A stretch of 64,000 nucleotides of DNA from Gaeumannomyces sp. JS-464 (Eukaryota; Ascomycota; Sordariomycetes; Magnaporthales; Magnaporthaceae). The notes beneath the pieces were generated by a model that made no database searches, had not been told where the DNA came from, and worked only from the letters and a program-made list of their open reading frames with translations. Shown piece by piece: positions 34,709 through 47,175 of this stretch. The position numbers and the translations under genes are program-made. The DNA is taken from the NCBI GenBank assembly GCA_002197995.1, contig NGZR01000001.1:3782001-3846000 (forward strand), given 5' to 3'. Numbering within the stretch: position 1 is the first letter of the stretch; the number at the start of each line of letters is the position of its first letter.

Positions 34709-36894
34709 TTACAACTTGGCCCTGGCGGTGGGCTGCGAGTTGATCTCGGCGTACATGCGATCGATTTCGCTGCGGAAAGCCTTGGCCGTCTGAGGACGCT
34801 TGAGCTTGAGACTGTTGAGAGCAATTGTTAGCATCGCAATTTCCAGGCTGCCCAGGGGAAACAAGAAAACTTACGTAGGAGTGAGAAGCTCGTTGACAAT
34901 GGTGAAGGGCTCAACAGCCAGGTGTGCAGCTTTGACCCTCTCGTAGCTGTTGAACTTATGGCTCTTCCCAATGTCGTCAATGTGCTTCATGAAGGCCTTG
35001 TAGATCTTGGGCTCTGTGCAGGCCGCTCGGATGGCGTCCAGGTCCTCCTTGACAATCTTGCGCGAGCCGCCCAGCACCTTGGTGGCCCAGGGCGCGAAGT
35101 GCTCCGGGTCCACACCGAAGACGGCCACAAGAGTCGACTCCTTGCCGTCGCCGTGCACGAAGGCGGTCGCGACCAGGTTCGAGCATGTAGACGTTCTCGA
35201 TGCGTTCGGGCGACACGTACTCGCCCTGCGCCAGCTTGAGCACATTCTTCTTGCGGTCGATGATTTTGAACCGGCCCAGCTTGTCGACCTCAACGATGTC
35301 GCCTGTGTGGAACCAGCCGTCCGGCTCAATGGTCCCTGACGTCTCGGCCTCGTTCTTGTAGTACTCCTTGAAGATGATGGGACCCCTGATCAGAAGCTCA
35401 CCGCGCGGGTTCGGCTTGTCCGTGACGTTGTACTCCAGGTCCGGCGCCGACTCGATGCACATCTCACAGGACGGAGACGGGGCACCGATGTTTGCCGATG
35501 GTGAAATCGCCTTGGACTGCACCGTGCCGACGGCGTACGTCTCCGTCATGCCGAAGCCCTGGCTGAAGATGTTACCGAAGGCGGCGCGCAGGAACACCTG
35601 CACGTCAGGGTCCAGTTGCGCGCTGCCACTGATCATGAACCGGGCGCGGTCGAGTCCCACGGCGGCAAGCACCTTGGGCGTCCAGATGCGATCGTAGAGC
35701 AGGTGCTTGTTCGTGGCCTGGCCGGGCGGAAGCTTCATGTTGGCCTTTTTGGTGGCAATGATGTGCCGCGAAAGCGCGCCCTTGACGCCGTCGGCCTCGA
35801 TGGTGGCAGCCTGGATCGAGGTGCTGAAACGGTTGTACAGACGCGGGACGGACATGAAGCCGTGCGGGCGCAGCAGCTTCAGGTCCTCGACCAGGCCCAG
35901 GATGTCGCCGTGGAAGTACCCGATGCAGCCACCCTCGGCGATGACGGTCTGGTCTGCCATGCGACCGTAGATGTGGGCCAGTGGCAGGTACGACAGGTGC
36001 ACATCGTTAGGGCGCACAAAGTTGGCGCTACGCGAGGCCGTAATACCGGCGACCGCGTTGGCATGGGTGAGAACCACGCCCTTGGGGTCGCCAGTCGTGC
36101 CCGAGGTGTAGTTAATCGTCACAATGTCGTCCTTGTGCGGGGGGCGCATCGGGCGGCCAGACTGCAGGCCGATGGCCTCGACCTGGTCCATCGAGAAGAT
36201 TTGGAGACCGGCATTCGCGGCCATCTGCGAGAGCAGGGCCAGCTTGGACGTGCCGGCCGGCTCGCCGGCGTCCAGGGGTCGAGCGAGATGATGAACTTGA
36301 GCGAGGGAGTGCGCGGAGCCAGCTTTATTAAGGTAGGGATGTGGGGGAGGGAGGAGATGACGCAGACCAGCTCGCCATGGTTGATGATGTACTCGGAAGT
36401 CTCGGGACCAAGCGTCTCGTAGAGCGAAATGGCGTAAAGGGACTGCGACACGAGGGCGAGCTCGGTGATCTGCCACTCCGGGCGGTTCTGGCCCAGAGGC
36501 CGACGCCGTACTTGTCGGCAGTGGCGCCGACCCTCTTGTGCAGCTCGACGATGCCAGCGCCGAGGTTCTTTCTCCGCTCGGCAGCCTCGGCATAGGTCAT
36601 CCAGACATACTTGGGCTCGAAGGTCTGCGACTGCGCGTTCCAGGGGCGCCAGCCCAGAAACTTCCTGTTGGCGCGCTTTTTGAGGGTGTCCTCGAAGATG
36701 TCATGGAAGGTCTGGATGTGCTCGTCGAAGGTGTGAAGCAACGGGCCGTCGCGGAACCTCCAATTGCGGTAGACGGGGGAGCGGTTGGGGCGCTCGCTCC
36801 CAGGAACGGGCACCGCATAGGGAGCGCCAGGCGGCGGCGGCTCGGCTATCTGCTTGATGTACGTGGCCGTGTCGACGTTCTTTGGAGGAGACAT
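34709..36894 (-). CDS. Long-chain acyl-CoA synthetase, peroxisomal
   Basis: About 705 residues from the ATG at 36894, with one intron (34812-34874). ANL-superfamily motifs are all present: 'INYTSGTTGDPKGVVLTHAN' (P-loop), 'HIYGRMADQ', 'GFGMTETYAVGT', 'GWFHTGDIVEVDKLGRFKII' and 'DRKKNVLKLAQGEYVSPERI' (linker and fatty-acyl signature). The protein ends in Ala-Lys-Leu, a PTS1 peroxisomal import signal. The expected reaction is ATP-dependent activation of fatty acids to CoA esters, feeding beta-oxidation, as for Faa2-type enzymes. Three frame breaks occur, near 36492, 36276 and 35182. The first two are cured by one extra C in a C run, which argues for sequence error in a gene that should be intact. 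The closest yeast counterpart by targeting is Faa2; orthology is not proven here. Confidence 0.92.
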
Positions 36895-39800
36895 GATTTC
36901 GTTCGAGGCGTCTGCCAGTCAATCGTCTTGTCTCGCGTTGTTCGGCTAGGGAAGAGAAAGTCGGGAGCGAGACGGATGCGCTGGCGCAACTGGAAGGGAG
37001 GGTCGCGACTAAGTCGCGTTGTCCAGGAAGTCTAGGGGGTGCCTGGTCGATGGCTGGAGGTGGGAAAGGAACGAGAATGGAAGCAAGTGAAGGGAATGCG
37101 CAAAGGTTCAATGATAAGCAGTGGTTTTCCGAGGCCAGCCACACAAAGAGCAGCCCGAGTCCGATTTGGAGGTGGTTGTTGTTTGGCTGGCCAGTTTTTG
37201 CCAAGGTCCAGCGACTGTCGCACCCTGCCGACGTTGGAGCTGAAAAAGGAGGGGAGGCAGGGATGATGAGAGTGTTGCGCCCCACAGCATTGAACCTCGG
37301 CTCAATGTTTGGCTTGCTGAGGGTTCGGTGCTCAGTGACAACAGCTTCTGCTCAATTGATTGCTTGCGCGCCCTCTGATGCAGCCAATTGCGCTGTTGAC
37401 GGGTCGTTGGTTATTCAAAATATCGCTGTTCCTGAGGCCATCCGGACGGCTAAGCTTCCGCCGGCCAGGTCAACGAGCTCCTGCATTGCGGCGTAGCGAG
37501 ACCTTGGTCATCCTTCTTCGCTCGTTTCCCTTAGGAGCATGTCTGATTTCTTGTGCACCGTCCCAACCCGTCCCACAGCTTGCGAGCTTACCGTAGCCTC
37601 GCCAATGCAAACACCAGACACGGCAGCTGCCAACAGATTAATCGAACCTGCTGTGCCTCAGAAGCATTTGTTTGCCCAGCGACTTTGCGCCCGTGGCACC
37701 TTCCATTCTCTGCAACACACCCACATACCAGATTCACTCCAGATGACCTCAGCCCCAGCCTTGGCGACTTCCACAAGCTGGGGGAGCCAATCAGCGTCGG
37801 CTTTTCGGATCCCCAAGTCGCGGGTAATTGCCGAGTTGGAGCCACGATCCGCCTGGTGCCGCTGGCATGTGACCGCGCCTGCCGTTCGCGGCTTGACTCA
37901 AGAATCCGCGTCCGTCGGCCGCGCGCCACAGCCGAGGTCATTTCAGAAGGAAAATGAAGCCTCACCTAGGTGTGGCTTAGAGTGCCTGAGGCGCCAAAAC
38001 GAGTATCGAATCACCCACCGTCTGTAGTCGAGTCCTTGGGCTGCAACCCCTTCGTATGCGCTATGCTTGCATGGGATCGTCTCGGAAGCCCTCAACGGCG
38101 TAGTGAATGGAGCATCTATGAAGAATTCACTTGAACGCTCGCTCTGAGATAGCCTAATAATTTCTTAGGTCCCGGCTTTTGGATAACGGGAGCTGACAGA
38201 TCGGGATGGACGACTGATCCTGATCGATAGATTCTCAGGCGGCGCCGGACTGACTTGTGAAGAGGGTTTTAACTTTTTACCCAGATACCTACCTACTGTC
38301 GTGTGCAAAGGCGGGCAGCTAGTGTAATACAGGCCGACAAGGCGCTGATATAGACTTGTGCGCCGCGCTAATACATGGCGCCGTTGAAAAGAACGTGTCG
38401 TGCTCTTCGGCAAGCGCCGCGTCGGTTCTGTCGGCATGTCATAGCGTTCGAGACCAAAGCCTTCAAGAGCGCACCACCAACCGGTGATGAAGGTTAGCTG
38501 GGAGAAAAACAGATGGGACGGCCGCCTGGGTCAGACACGCCAAACGCCATCTCTGCAGCTCTCCCTTCCACACAAAACAGTGGCGCCTGCCTGCCACTGC
38601 CTGGGCTGTCATCGAAAGGCCGCGAAATGTTTGGCGACAGCTTTGACATCGCAAGGGGCTCCATTCACACCGAAAGCGCGAGGGCCTGCTCGGAGAACAT
38701 ACATTTCCTCGAGACGCTATGGAGATCTGGCAGAATCCCGTGTCATCTTGCCGCCAAGCGCTTCAATCAGTTGCAACAGGCGGGTCTATCGTGGCGGCGG
38801 GATTCGACCGCAGTCGTGCTCTGTTCGCCAACGACTCCTTGGCCCCCGGCAGCTCGCCCAGCAGTTATTTTCTGGTTGTGAGTGACCCACCATGCAAAGA
38901 AAAACCACCCACTCTTTAGCTGCAGGGAGGCAGCTTGAGACTCGTGCGTGCGGACACAGAGGGCGCACAAGCACCAGCCTGGTTGATACGAAAAGAACCA
39001 ACACGGGTCGAGCTGCCTCCAGTCAGGAGTCGGGGGCCTGCCGGACAACTGACATGATCGCCGTGGCTCTCGAGGCCGGACGCCGAACATGAGGTGTTCG
39101 GTCTGGACTGGGGGGCATGGGGTGGCTGGACTCTGGCATCGTCGCGTCGTGGTCTCTGTGGAAGCAAAACATGGGCATTTCCACGACAAATGGCAAAAAC
39201 CCAACGGGAAAATGCTGGTTTCCCATTGCCCCCAGATGCCTGTCCAAGCCCTCCGGGGATCCCTCCGCCAAATCATTTCTTTCCTAATCCGACCAAGAGG
39301 GTTCCATTGCGGCCCACTCTTTGCTGCAGAAGATGGAAACATACATGAGGGCCGCTGCCGGCCAGCGGGCCTCGAAACGGGCCTCCTTCGGTGCTGCGCG
39401 AAGGGAGCCAGGGGACCCCCATGCCAAGGACCTGACATATTGGAGACTGCCAAGACCTCGATCGGTGTTTCTTGCCCTTTCTCAATCGCCGCGGGATGGG
39501 TGTGTTTTGGTATCTGAGCGGAAACCCCGTCGCGAATGTCGCCTTTGAGGGGGACCGCCGTGGATAGTGAAGTGGCCTCGCGATATACGAAAGTCCCCAT
39601 TTCGTCCGCCAGCAGGGACAGTCGAGCCGACCCTCGAGCCCCTTCCTGCCATCGCGGGTGCATTCCACCCCTATCGCGCCCCATCGTCCTGCGGGAGGCG
39701 AGATGTGGAAGGTCGAGGATGAGGGCCACTCGAGCCTAGACTGCCTCCGCTGGGTCGAGACAATTCCTCCTGACTTGCTCGCAAAAAGCCTCTTGCTGCC

Positions 39801-41855
39801 TTTCCTACCCGGCATCTGCACCGGGCGTCTTATGCGTGGCGCCGCTCGAATCATGGACAAGAGGTGTGTGAGCCAGCAGCAACTCAGGGCATATCCGACA
39901 TGACATGGGTGCTGCCGACGGAGAGTAAGTGCAACCGAGGGAAGCGATCGAGAGATTTCCATGCAGTGCTTCTTCCGTTTTCTCCTAGCAGTGATTGCAA
40001 ACGGATTCACCACTGATCAGCAGCATGTGCAACATCAATTTCCAACCTGCTCCCAAAACCACCTAGACATTCTATGCAAATGGACAGCTATTGTTGGTTG
40101 ACGTTGTCGCTGATCTGTCTAAGGTTGTTGGTGCTCTCGAAAAGTTTGGGTCCAGATGTCGCTCGAAAGAAACCAAGCTTTTTCACCAAGCCGATGAGAT
40201 CTGCAGCGAATTGTCTCGGCGATGCGCTGGGTGGGCACCTGCTGAAATGGGCCCTGGAGCAGGCCCCTGTGGAGGCTCTGCAAGGACCCGCGCTCCCGGT
40301 GGGCGGGCGGCGTGCTGGTGAGCTGGTGGGGCCCCAGACTCGCTTCCGGTGGGCTGATGGTGGATGCGGAAACTTGGAAACGCAACGCCAAAACGGCTGC
40401 CAGCCGTTGGAAATCAGTCCCACCAGCGTTTTGATTCAGCGTTACTTCTTTTTTTTTTCTTTTTTTTTCTTCTTCTCGCCGCACGCCTCTTTGATTGCCG
40501 TCCGTGCAGAGCGCCCTCCTCCGGCTCGCGCACGTCGCATTTGAATGCACACTGCACTGGACGTTTCCCATTTGCCCCTTCGACTCCGACTCGAAGGCAA
40601 CGTCTTGGCAGTTCTGGAGCCTTGGATGGAGCGGCGCCAGGGAAAGAAGAGCAAAGCAACACTTGGCTGCGTCCGACAAGAGGCAAAATCATCCGAAAAT
40701 GCTTGAATAGGGGGGCCTGTTAATCTCTTTTGCTTGCGCAGCCCACGCTGGCCGACCATGAGGTATTCTGGGAACTGTTGACAGGAAACAAGATGGGGCT
40801 ATGGCGGGCACGGCATCAGGCGCGACAGCACCAGCCATTCTGTCCCTTTTCCCTGCTTTCTTTTTGCCTCCAGAGGCGGATGCTGGAAAACGGAAAACGG
40901 GCGATCAGAATGCCAAGAGCGTCGCAAAGGTTTGCGTGCTGTTTGGAGGCGATTACCATCCAGTGATGGAAGTTGGCCCAGCCGCCGTCGCGTCACTATC
41001 TTAGCCTCGGGCTTTCTGTATTCTCTGAAGTTTGGCATGGACAAGGCTGCCCAGACGCCAACGCCGGCAACGGCAGCGGAAGCGGCAACAGGGCCAAGCA
41101 CCATGGCCAAGGCTTTCGCTTTCAATCCCCCTGCATCTCCCCTGTCACACCCCCTGTCGGCTGCCGCACGAACCACACCCCGGCGTCCCCGTTTCAGATA
41201 GGCTTCAGAACCCAAAAAATGTCCCACGCACGGCGGCTGCATCGCGAAAGGCAAGGCATTGCGCGCTCCACCCCTCCAAGAACGACGGGGGACAGGGACC
41301 ATGGGAGCGAAAGAAAGAAAGAGTGGGAATGGAAGAGAGGTGCCCGGGCGGCCCAAACGGACGAGGGAGAGAAAGGGTAACGACGGGCAGGCCGCGCGAG
41401 TCGCTCGCTGGGACGACGGGAAGAAGGGCAATCCCATCCATCAATGGGAAACCGGTCTCGGCAGTAAAGCATAAACAGTTTCCCTTCCGCTCCTCCACTC
41501 GAACTCCGTCGCCCTCTTTTTCTTCCCCTGCTGCATGAACGAGAAGGTGCTCGGCCGTGTTTCCTGCTACCCTCTTCTTTCGTTCCCTCCCTCGCCATCC
41601 GCCACCTTTGCCGGCTTTCACCCTTTTCCCTTTCGATTCCCCGTCTCCAGAGCGCACCAGCCTGCAGCTTATTTTATCTTTTCTTCATCGACAGTGTTTT
41701 TTTATACTCGGTTCCGCCGCTTGACGCCCATCGGATCACGAACTTGAACCCACCTGTTCCGCTCCTTCATCCTATTCTCTAATATTATACTCCACGGACA
41801 CACGAACCTGCTAGGAACGAGAGATCCAAAGCCAGACAGATAAAGAGTCGTCACA
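36895..41855. other. About 5 kb with no recognisable gene
   Basis: Open frames up to about 320 codons exist, but they overlap on both strands, lack domains and intron-exon logic, and read like chance frames in GC-rich DNA. A pyrimidine run (40446-40475) is present. The last 500 bp (C/T-rich) are probably the leader of the MARVEL gene. A non-coding RNA or a lineage-specific gene cannot be excluded. Confidence 0.4.
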
Positions 41856-42546
41856 ATGATTTAGTCTCATCCTCCCGATTCGGGCCACTCAGGCCGTATT
41901 TTCCATCATAGTGATGGGCTTGTCAGGATATGGTATGTCTCCTGCTCTATGGATCATGGCTAGCTTAGAGGAAGGAGATCAGGTTGACTAACACCGCGCC
42001 AACAGTTGCCAACTGGTACCACTTCGACACCCTGACGGAGTCGCCGTCACAGATCAACTTCCAGATCTTCTCGGCCGTCTTCTCCTTCCTCTCCATTGCC
42101 TACCTGGAGGGCTCCCAGAGGTTCTTCCCGAGAGGTCAGTGGAACAAAGCATACCGCCAAACGGCAGCAGTTTTCATAGCTAAACTAACACATACCAACA
42201 AACAGCCGCCAACCCCATCGCCGCTCTGGCCGTCGAGGCCCTCAACGTCATCTTCTTCTTCTCGGGATTCATCGCCCTGGCTGTCTTCATCAACGGCCTC
42301 GTCTTCTGCCGCGGCACCGTGTGCGGCTCGGCCCGGGCCTCGACCGCCTTCTCGTCCTTCCTCTGGCTCCTCTGGTCGGCCTCGCTCGGCCTGACCGCCA
42401 TGGCGCACTTCAAGACGGGCGGCGGCCTGAGCTTGGGGGGCTTCGGGCGGCGCGGCAGCGGCAGCGGCGCCATGTCTCAGACCCAGCCGCAGCCGTCGGG
42501 GGGCGCGGGCCCGTCCCTGGAGAAGAAGACCGATTCCGCGGCCTAA
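41856..42546 (+). CDS. MARVEL-type four-TM membrane protein
   Basis: Three exons with introns 41933-42005 and 42135-42205, about 181 residues. The N-terminal hydrophobic stretch ('LILPIRATQAVFSIIVMGLS') is followed by 'NWYHFDTLTESPSQINF', 'IFSAVFSFLSIAYLEGS', 'IAALAVEALNVIFFFSGFIA' and 'STAFSSFLWLLWSASLGLTA', giving four spans in the order of fungal MARVEL proteins. The start ATG at 41856 is put out of frame by one extra T in the TTT at 41860-41862; two T give a perfect start. MARVEL proteins organise membrane domains such as eisosomes or trafficking vesicles (Nce102-like), which is the likely but unproven role. The hydrophilic C-terminus stops at TAA 42544-42546, overlapping the next frame. 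Confidence 0.82.
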
Positions 42547-42983
42547 TGGACCCGCTCAGCGCCGCCATCGGCATGATGCCGCCGTCGCTGTCGTACCAGC
42601 CCTCGTTCTTCGACCTGCCCTGGCGCAGGAAGAGCGTCGCCTGGGCCGACACCGAGATGGGCGAGTTCATCGGCGAGGACCTCGATAAGAAGCACGGCGG
42701 CGGCGGCAGCATCAAGGGCGGGGCCAGCCTGCGGTACACGGACCTAGCGGACGACGATAGCGACAGCGGAAGCGACGGCAGCATCGACCCTGACAGCAAA
42801 GACCAGGACAAGAAGGCCAAGAAGGACAAGGACAGCAAGTCCAAGTCCGCCACCCGTGACGACAAGAAGGCGTCGCCGCACAAGCTGGAGCGGGCGCTGA
42901 AGCGCAACTCTGTCCGGTCCGTGTCTCCGTACCTCGGCGGCAGCGGTTTCGACGTGAAGCGGGGATCGAGGGTGTTGGTCTGA
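42546..42983 (+). CDS. Acidic/Lys-rich frame overlapping the MARVEL stop (second cistron or C-terminal tail)
   Basis: The ATG shares its A with the MARVEL stop (TAATG). The 145-codon frame has almost exclusively G or C at third positions, so it is real coding sequence. It contains 'PSFFDLPWRRKSVAWADTEM', a Gly run, a Ser/Asp stretch 'DDDSDSGSDGSIDPDSKDQD', a Lys/Asp-rich segment and 'RNSVRSVSPYLGGSGFDVKR'-like motifs suited to phosphorylation. No fold is recognisable. Two readings are possible. (a) One missing C before the TAA would fuse it to the MARVEL protein as a long cytosolic tail (total about 327 residues), which I favour given the frequent indels here. (b) It is a separate overlapping cistron. 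Confidence 0.6.
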   Translation: MDPLSAAIGMMPPSLSYQPSFFDLPWRRKSVAWADTEMGEFIGEDLDKKHGGGGSIKGGASLRYTDLADDDSDSGSDGSIDPDSKDQDKKAKKDKDSKSKSATRDDKKASPHKLERALKRNSVRSVSPYLGGSGFDVKRGSRVLV

Positions 42984-44221
42984 ACGGGAGAGAGACGCCC
43001 CCTAAACAGCTGTGCTGGGTTTTCCGTCTTCACGTTTTCTTCTCTACTTTTCCAGGGGCTTATTTCCAATATCATGTGATCCGGAGTACTATATCAAATT
43101 TTCCAGGGCTTGGGTATACTTTTTTTATTTTATTCTTTCCTTTCTTGCGTCAACTGCATCTATATAGGTATAAATAGGTGTGTATCAAGGCATATTTTGG
43201 GACGAAGCTGTTGAGCAAACCGTGATAGATGGCCTCTTGAGGATGGCTTCTTTGGTCTTGATCCATCGTGCTAGGATTCATTTCGGTGCTGTCTGAATGC
43301 CCTGGCTCTCTGGGGTTGCCGGGTTGTTGCTTGGATATGACGGAAACTAATTGGAATTTCGGATCCTTTCTCTCAGACGAACACGATACGTGAATTCGCT
43401 GGTGCATGGTGTTGTATGGCGCGTTCGTCAGCACTTTATGCACGGGTCTATCAAGATATATTAGTCGCTACTCGTGCTGGTCGCCCGCGACGGGATCCAG
43501 CCAATCTTCGGACCATGGAATCACTGCCCTCCCAATCCACTATACGTGGAGGCTGAGCTGCGTTGTTGTCCACGCTACGTATCTACACAGGTACCTATCA
43601 GGCAGACAGGTAGGTAGCACAAGGATAGCTTGCCTCGCCTTCCCGACGGCTTTGAACTCCGCCCCCCTCGCGCCTTCGAGAAGTGGCCAAGGGGCGAGGA
43701 CCATGTCAGAATGGATTGGATACCTAGGTGCCCAGGCAGCCAATTCCTCAAGCTAGACTGCGTATGCTGTGTTACGGTGGAAATTCTGGAACGGGACCAG
43801 TGGGCTGCTATCAGGCGAAGCGTAGTGGTCAGTCAGTCTGCAAGTTGAGAGATTGGATAGGGTGTTCCCCCTCAGCCCGATTGCAAAAAATTGATACCCG
43901 AGCCTTCCCAAATTTGTCTATTTCCATGTAGAGCCTACCTATTCTCTCGAAGGAAAGGGTGTAATGGATCTCGAGCTGATAGGTCCGACATCAGCACGGC
44001 GAGTGCCCCTGTAGTTAGGTATTCATGTTGTTTCAACCCCTCCTCTCCCCATCTCCCCGGATCCATTCCATTCTCGCGTCACTCGCGAACACCACCGTCT
44101 CTTCTTCGCCAGACAACATCAATACGATAGGGAACCGTTCCGCGTACAACACCGCTGTCTATTCACCGCACAAAATTCCTTCGCCCATTCATTTCCTGCC
44201 CTTCTATTCTCATTTCCCGCA
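42984..44221. other. Intergenic
   Basis: About 1.2 kb. AT-richer 3' region of the MARVEL locus, then the promoter of the HET/ankyrin gene with a C/T-rich leader (44040-44220). No gene supported. Confidence 0.5.
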
Positions 44222-47175
44222 ATGGAATCGTATCGGCACGAACCGACCGACTTGTCGAAGAAAGCCATCAGACTGCTGCATCTTCTCCCAGGCTCATACA
44301 CGGATCCAATCGGATGTGGGATGTTCCAGTCACTCCTGGAAGAGGATCAATGTATCCACATCGAGTACGAGGCGCTTTCGTACACCTGGGGGTCCAGTGC
44401 AGCATCCGAAACGATTTTTATCAAGGAAAATCGTTCCATGCCACTAAGAATCTGCACACGGCTTTGCACTGTCTTCGCCGTGAAGATTCGGGCAGGTTTC
44501 TTTGGGTTGATGCTATTTGTATCGACCAGGCCAATCACGACGAGAAAAATCACCAGGTCGGTCAGATGAGTACTGTTTACAGCTGCGCTGAAAAAGTCCT
44601 CGTTTGACTGGGCCCCGAGGGCCCGGAAACACAATGCCTTTTCGGCTTGGCGACATATTTCCACGAACAAGCAGTGCGGCGACATCCAGCCAAGGGACAG
44701 AGCTCGTGGGCGGTCTGGTGGTTGGTGTGGGAAGAGATCTTGCAAGAGATCGGAGACGAGGCGGCTCGATTCCACCACGTGCGAACATGGGAGCTCCAGC
44801 GGCTACTCGACCAGACATGGTTCCGCCGTGTTTGGGTCATCCAAGAGGTGGCCCTTTCGCGGCGGGCATATTCGTGTGTGGTCCCTGTCAGTACCTGCTT
44901 CCGCCTTTTCTCTCATGCCAAGCCTTATGAGGGTCAAGGTGTCTCCACGGATTCAAGCCCTGTTGGATGTGATGCCGGGGCCTCTTCGCGAAAGTGGCAA
45001 ATCATGGTGGAAAGAAGAGCGCGACCTCACCACGGTGATTCGCAAATTTGTCGACAGTGAAGCTTCTGATCCCCGAGATCGAATATATGCACTCCTCGGT
45101 GTATCCTCCGGTACGGGCAAGTCGAAGGCTATTCGGCCAAAGTACCAGGGTGACGAGGAGGAGGCGGTGCAAGACGTTTTGCTCTTGCTTGTCTTTGGAG
45201 ACCACCCTGTCCCTGCGAATGTCACATTCCCCAGGTGGACGGTCGATCAGCTGCTGGACAGGATATCTGGTAGATGCCACGAGGAAGACGGGCCGAGTAT
45301 CTGGGGGCGACTGCTATCCTGGGCGCTGCAAGACAATGCAAGTCCCGCTCTCGCTAAGCATATCGCGAACACGCGGCTCCCGTATGTCAGCATTGGAGGG
45401 TCAAAAAAACCCGATCCGATACTGCACATTCTTCTCCAGCACTACCCCAGCTCAGCCGAGATTCTCCAAGATCTTTCTCCAATGCATGGGCAAGAATTGG
45501 ATCCGGAGCTTATCCACCGGGGAGAAACAGCTTTGACTTGCGCCCTGCGGTTGGGTCTTGTTCATGTCGCCGCGGCCATTTGGGGGCTCGGAAAGGTCGG
45601 AGGATCTCGCATCAACCTTTTACAGGGCGAGGCCGTGCGTATCTTCGAGGGAGCAGCGCGCCAATGTCGAGTAGACCTGCTCGAGCTTCTCCTGTCCGAC
45701 TTCCCCGAGGTTGCTAACACGAATAGCTCGAACTTGGCTCTTCTGGACGCTGCGTCGAGTGGGCATATCGGAATGGCCGAGGTTCTGCTCCGAAAAGGTG
45801 TGCCAGTCGATGGAATTCCTAAAAGTACGACGCCACTTCAGGCGGCAGTGCGTGGTAGCCATGTCGACCTGGTTGCTTTGCTTGTTAGCCACAAGGCCAA
45901 CGTGTTAGCGTCGGCCACAGGCGTTTATTGCTCCCCAGTTTTCGCGGCAGTCAGGCAGAACAACCTTCAGATCACCTCTACACTTATAAAGGGGTCCGCA
46001 GACCAGGCAGGCATACGGGCCTATCTCCGCAAGCACGTCCTCGAGCTCCTGTGCCTTGCACTAAAATGGAACAACCCCGAGATGCAAAAACTCATCCACG
46101 ACAACGGCGCAAAGCCTACATGAAAGACGCCGGGAGTTTACCCATACACCTGTGGGATCGAGGCAGCGACTTTCGGTCATACCGCCGCCGCCAAGAAGTT
46201 CATCAAATGGGGCGCGGATGTCGACAGCACAATTCGGACGGAAACAAAGAACGGCACGCCTCTGACCATTGCGATAGAAAGGAATCATGTCGATATGATT
46301 ACGCTTCTTCTCAATCACGGCGCAGACGCCAACAAGCGAGCTTGTGGTAAAGATCCGCTTTGCGAAGCCCTGAAGAACGATGCGCTCAATATTGCCTGGA
46401 TGCTAATCACGCGAGGAGCGAATGTCGATACAATGGATTTTGAAAGCCACACACTGTTGACAGCTGCCAAGAGAGCGGATATCTCCAATATGGACGAGCT
46501 GCTCGTTGAAAACGGCGCGAGAATCGACAACCGAATCGATGGGGAGCAAACCCTTTATAATGCAATCAGGGGGATTCCGTCATTGATGCTCGAAGGCTTC
46601 TGGGACAAGGGGCAGCGGCAATCAACGTGATAGGCAATGACGGCCACACACCCTTAACGCTTGCAGCAAGCGTGGGATCATTGGACATGCTCAGACTTCT
46701 CCTCAAGCATGGCGCCGATGTCAACCGCGAGGATCCCGACGATCCCTATGGACCGCCCCTCTGGGAGGTAGCCTCGAAAGGGCGCCTCGACGTGGCCAGG
46801 GCGCTCATAGATGCTGGGCCGGATCCAAACGCGCGTCGGGTTTGCAGGTCGACGCCCTTATATGTGGCGGCAAGCCAGGGACATGATAAGATGGTGAGGC
46901 TACTATTGGAGGCCTATGGAGACGATATCGACGTGAATGCGCCACATCGGGGCAGCGGGGCGACACCGACCTGGATCGCGGCAAAGAAGGGTCATACAGG
47001 TGCCTTACGGGAGCTGTTAAGGCGACAACCGGACCTTGAGGCCAGGGACTCGCTCTATGATGCCACAGCCCTGTCGATAGCGGAATGCTTGGGGCGAGAG
47101 GAAGTCGTGGAGATCCTCCAGCCTCTGGCGCAGACACACGGGGCCAGGTGCAAAACCGTCGACGACGATGGATAG
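44222..47175 (+). pseudogene. HET-domain/ankyrin-repeat protein, disrupted
   Basis: About 980 codons from ATG 44222. The HET domain is recognisable by 'IEYEALSYTWGS', 'FLWVDAICIDQANHDEKNHQ', 'VGQMSTVYSCAEKVLV', 'WFRRVWVIQEVALSRRA' and 'DPRDRIYALLGV'. From about 45640 to the end there are many ankyrin repeats, e.g. 'HIGMAEVLLRKGVPVDG', 'GHTPLTLAASVGSLDMLRLL' and 'RGSGATPTWIAAKKGHTGAL'. Lesions: an in-frame TGA at 44605-44607 where HET proteins have the Trp of 'VLVWLG', a second in-frame TGA at 46121-46123 within the repeats, and frame breaks near 44440, 44890 and 46607. The architecture matches incompatibility proteins that couple a death-inducing HET domain to a ligand-sensing repeat array. 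I judge it a pseudogene or a silenced allele, unless the stops are recoded or edited. Confidence 0.78.

Noticed and set aside
39273..40013. Minus-strand 246-codon frame in the gene-empty region
   Set aside because: Overlaps other long frames, low coding character, no domain. Typical chance frame in GC-rich DNA.
40799..41437. Minus-strand 212-codon frame with a hydrophobic segment
   Set aside because: Antisense to other open frames, arginine/proline-rich composition from GC bias, no family match.
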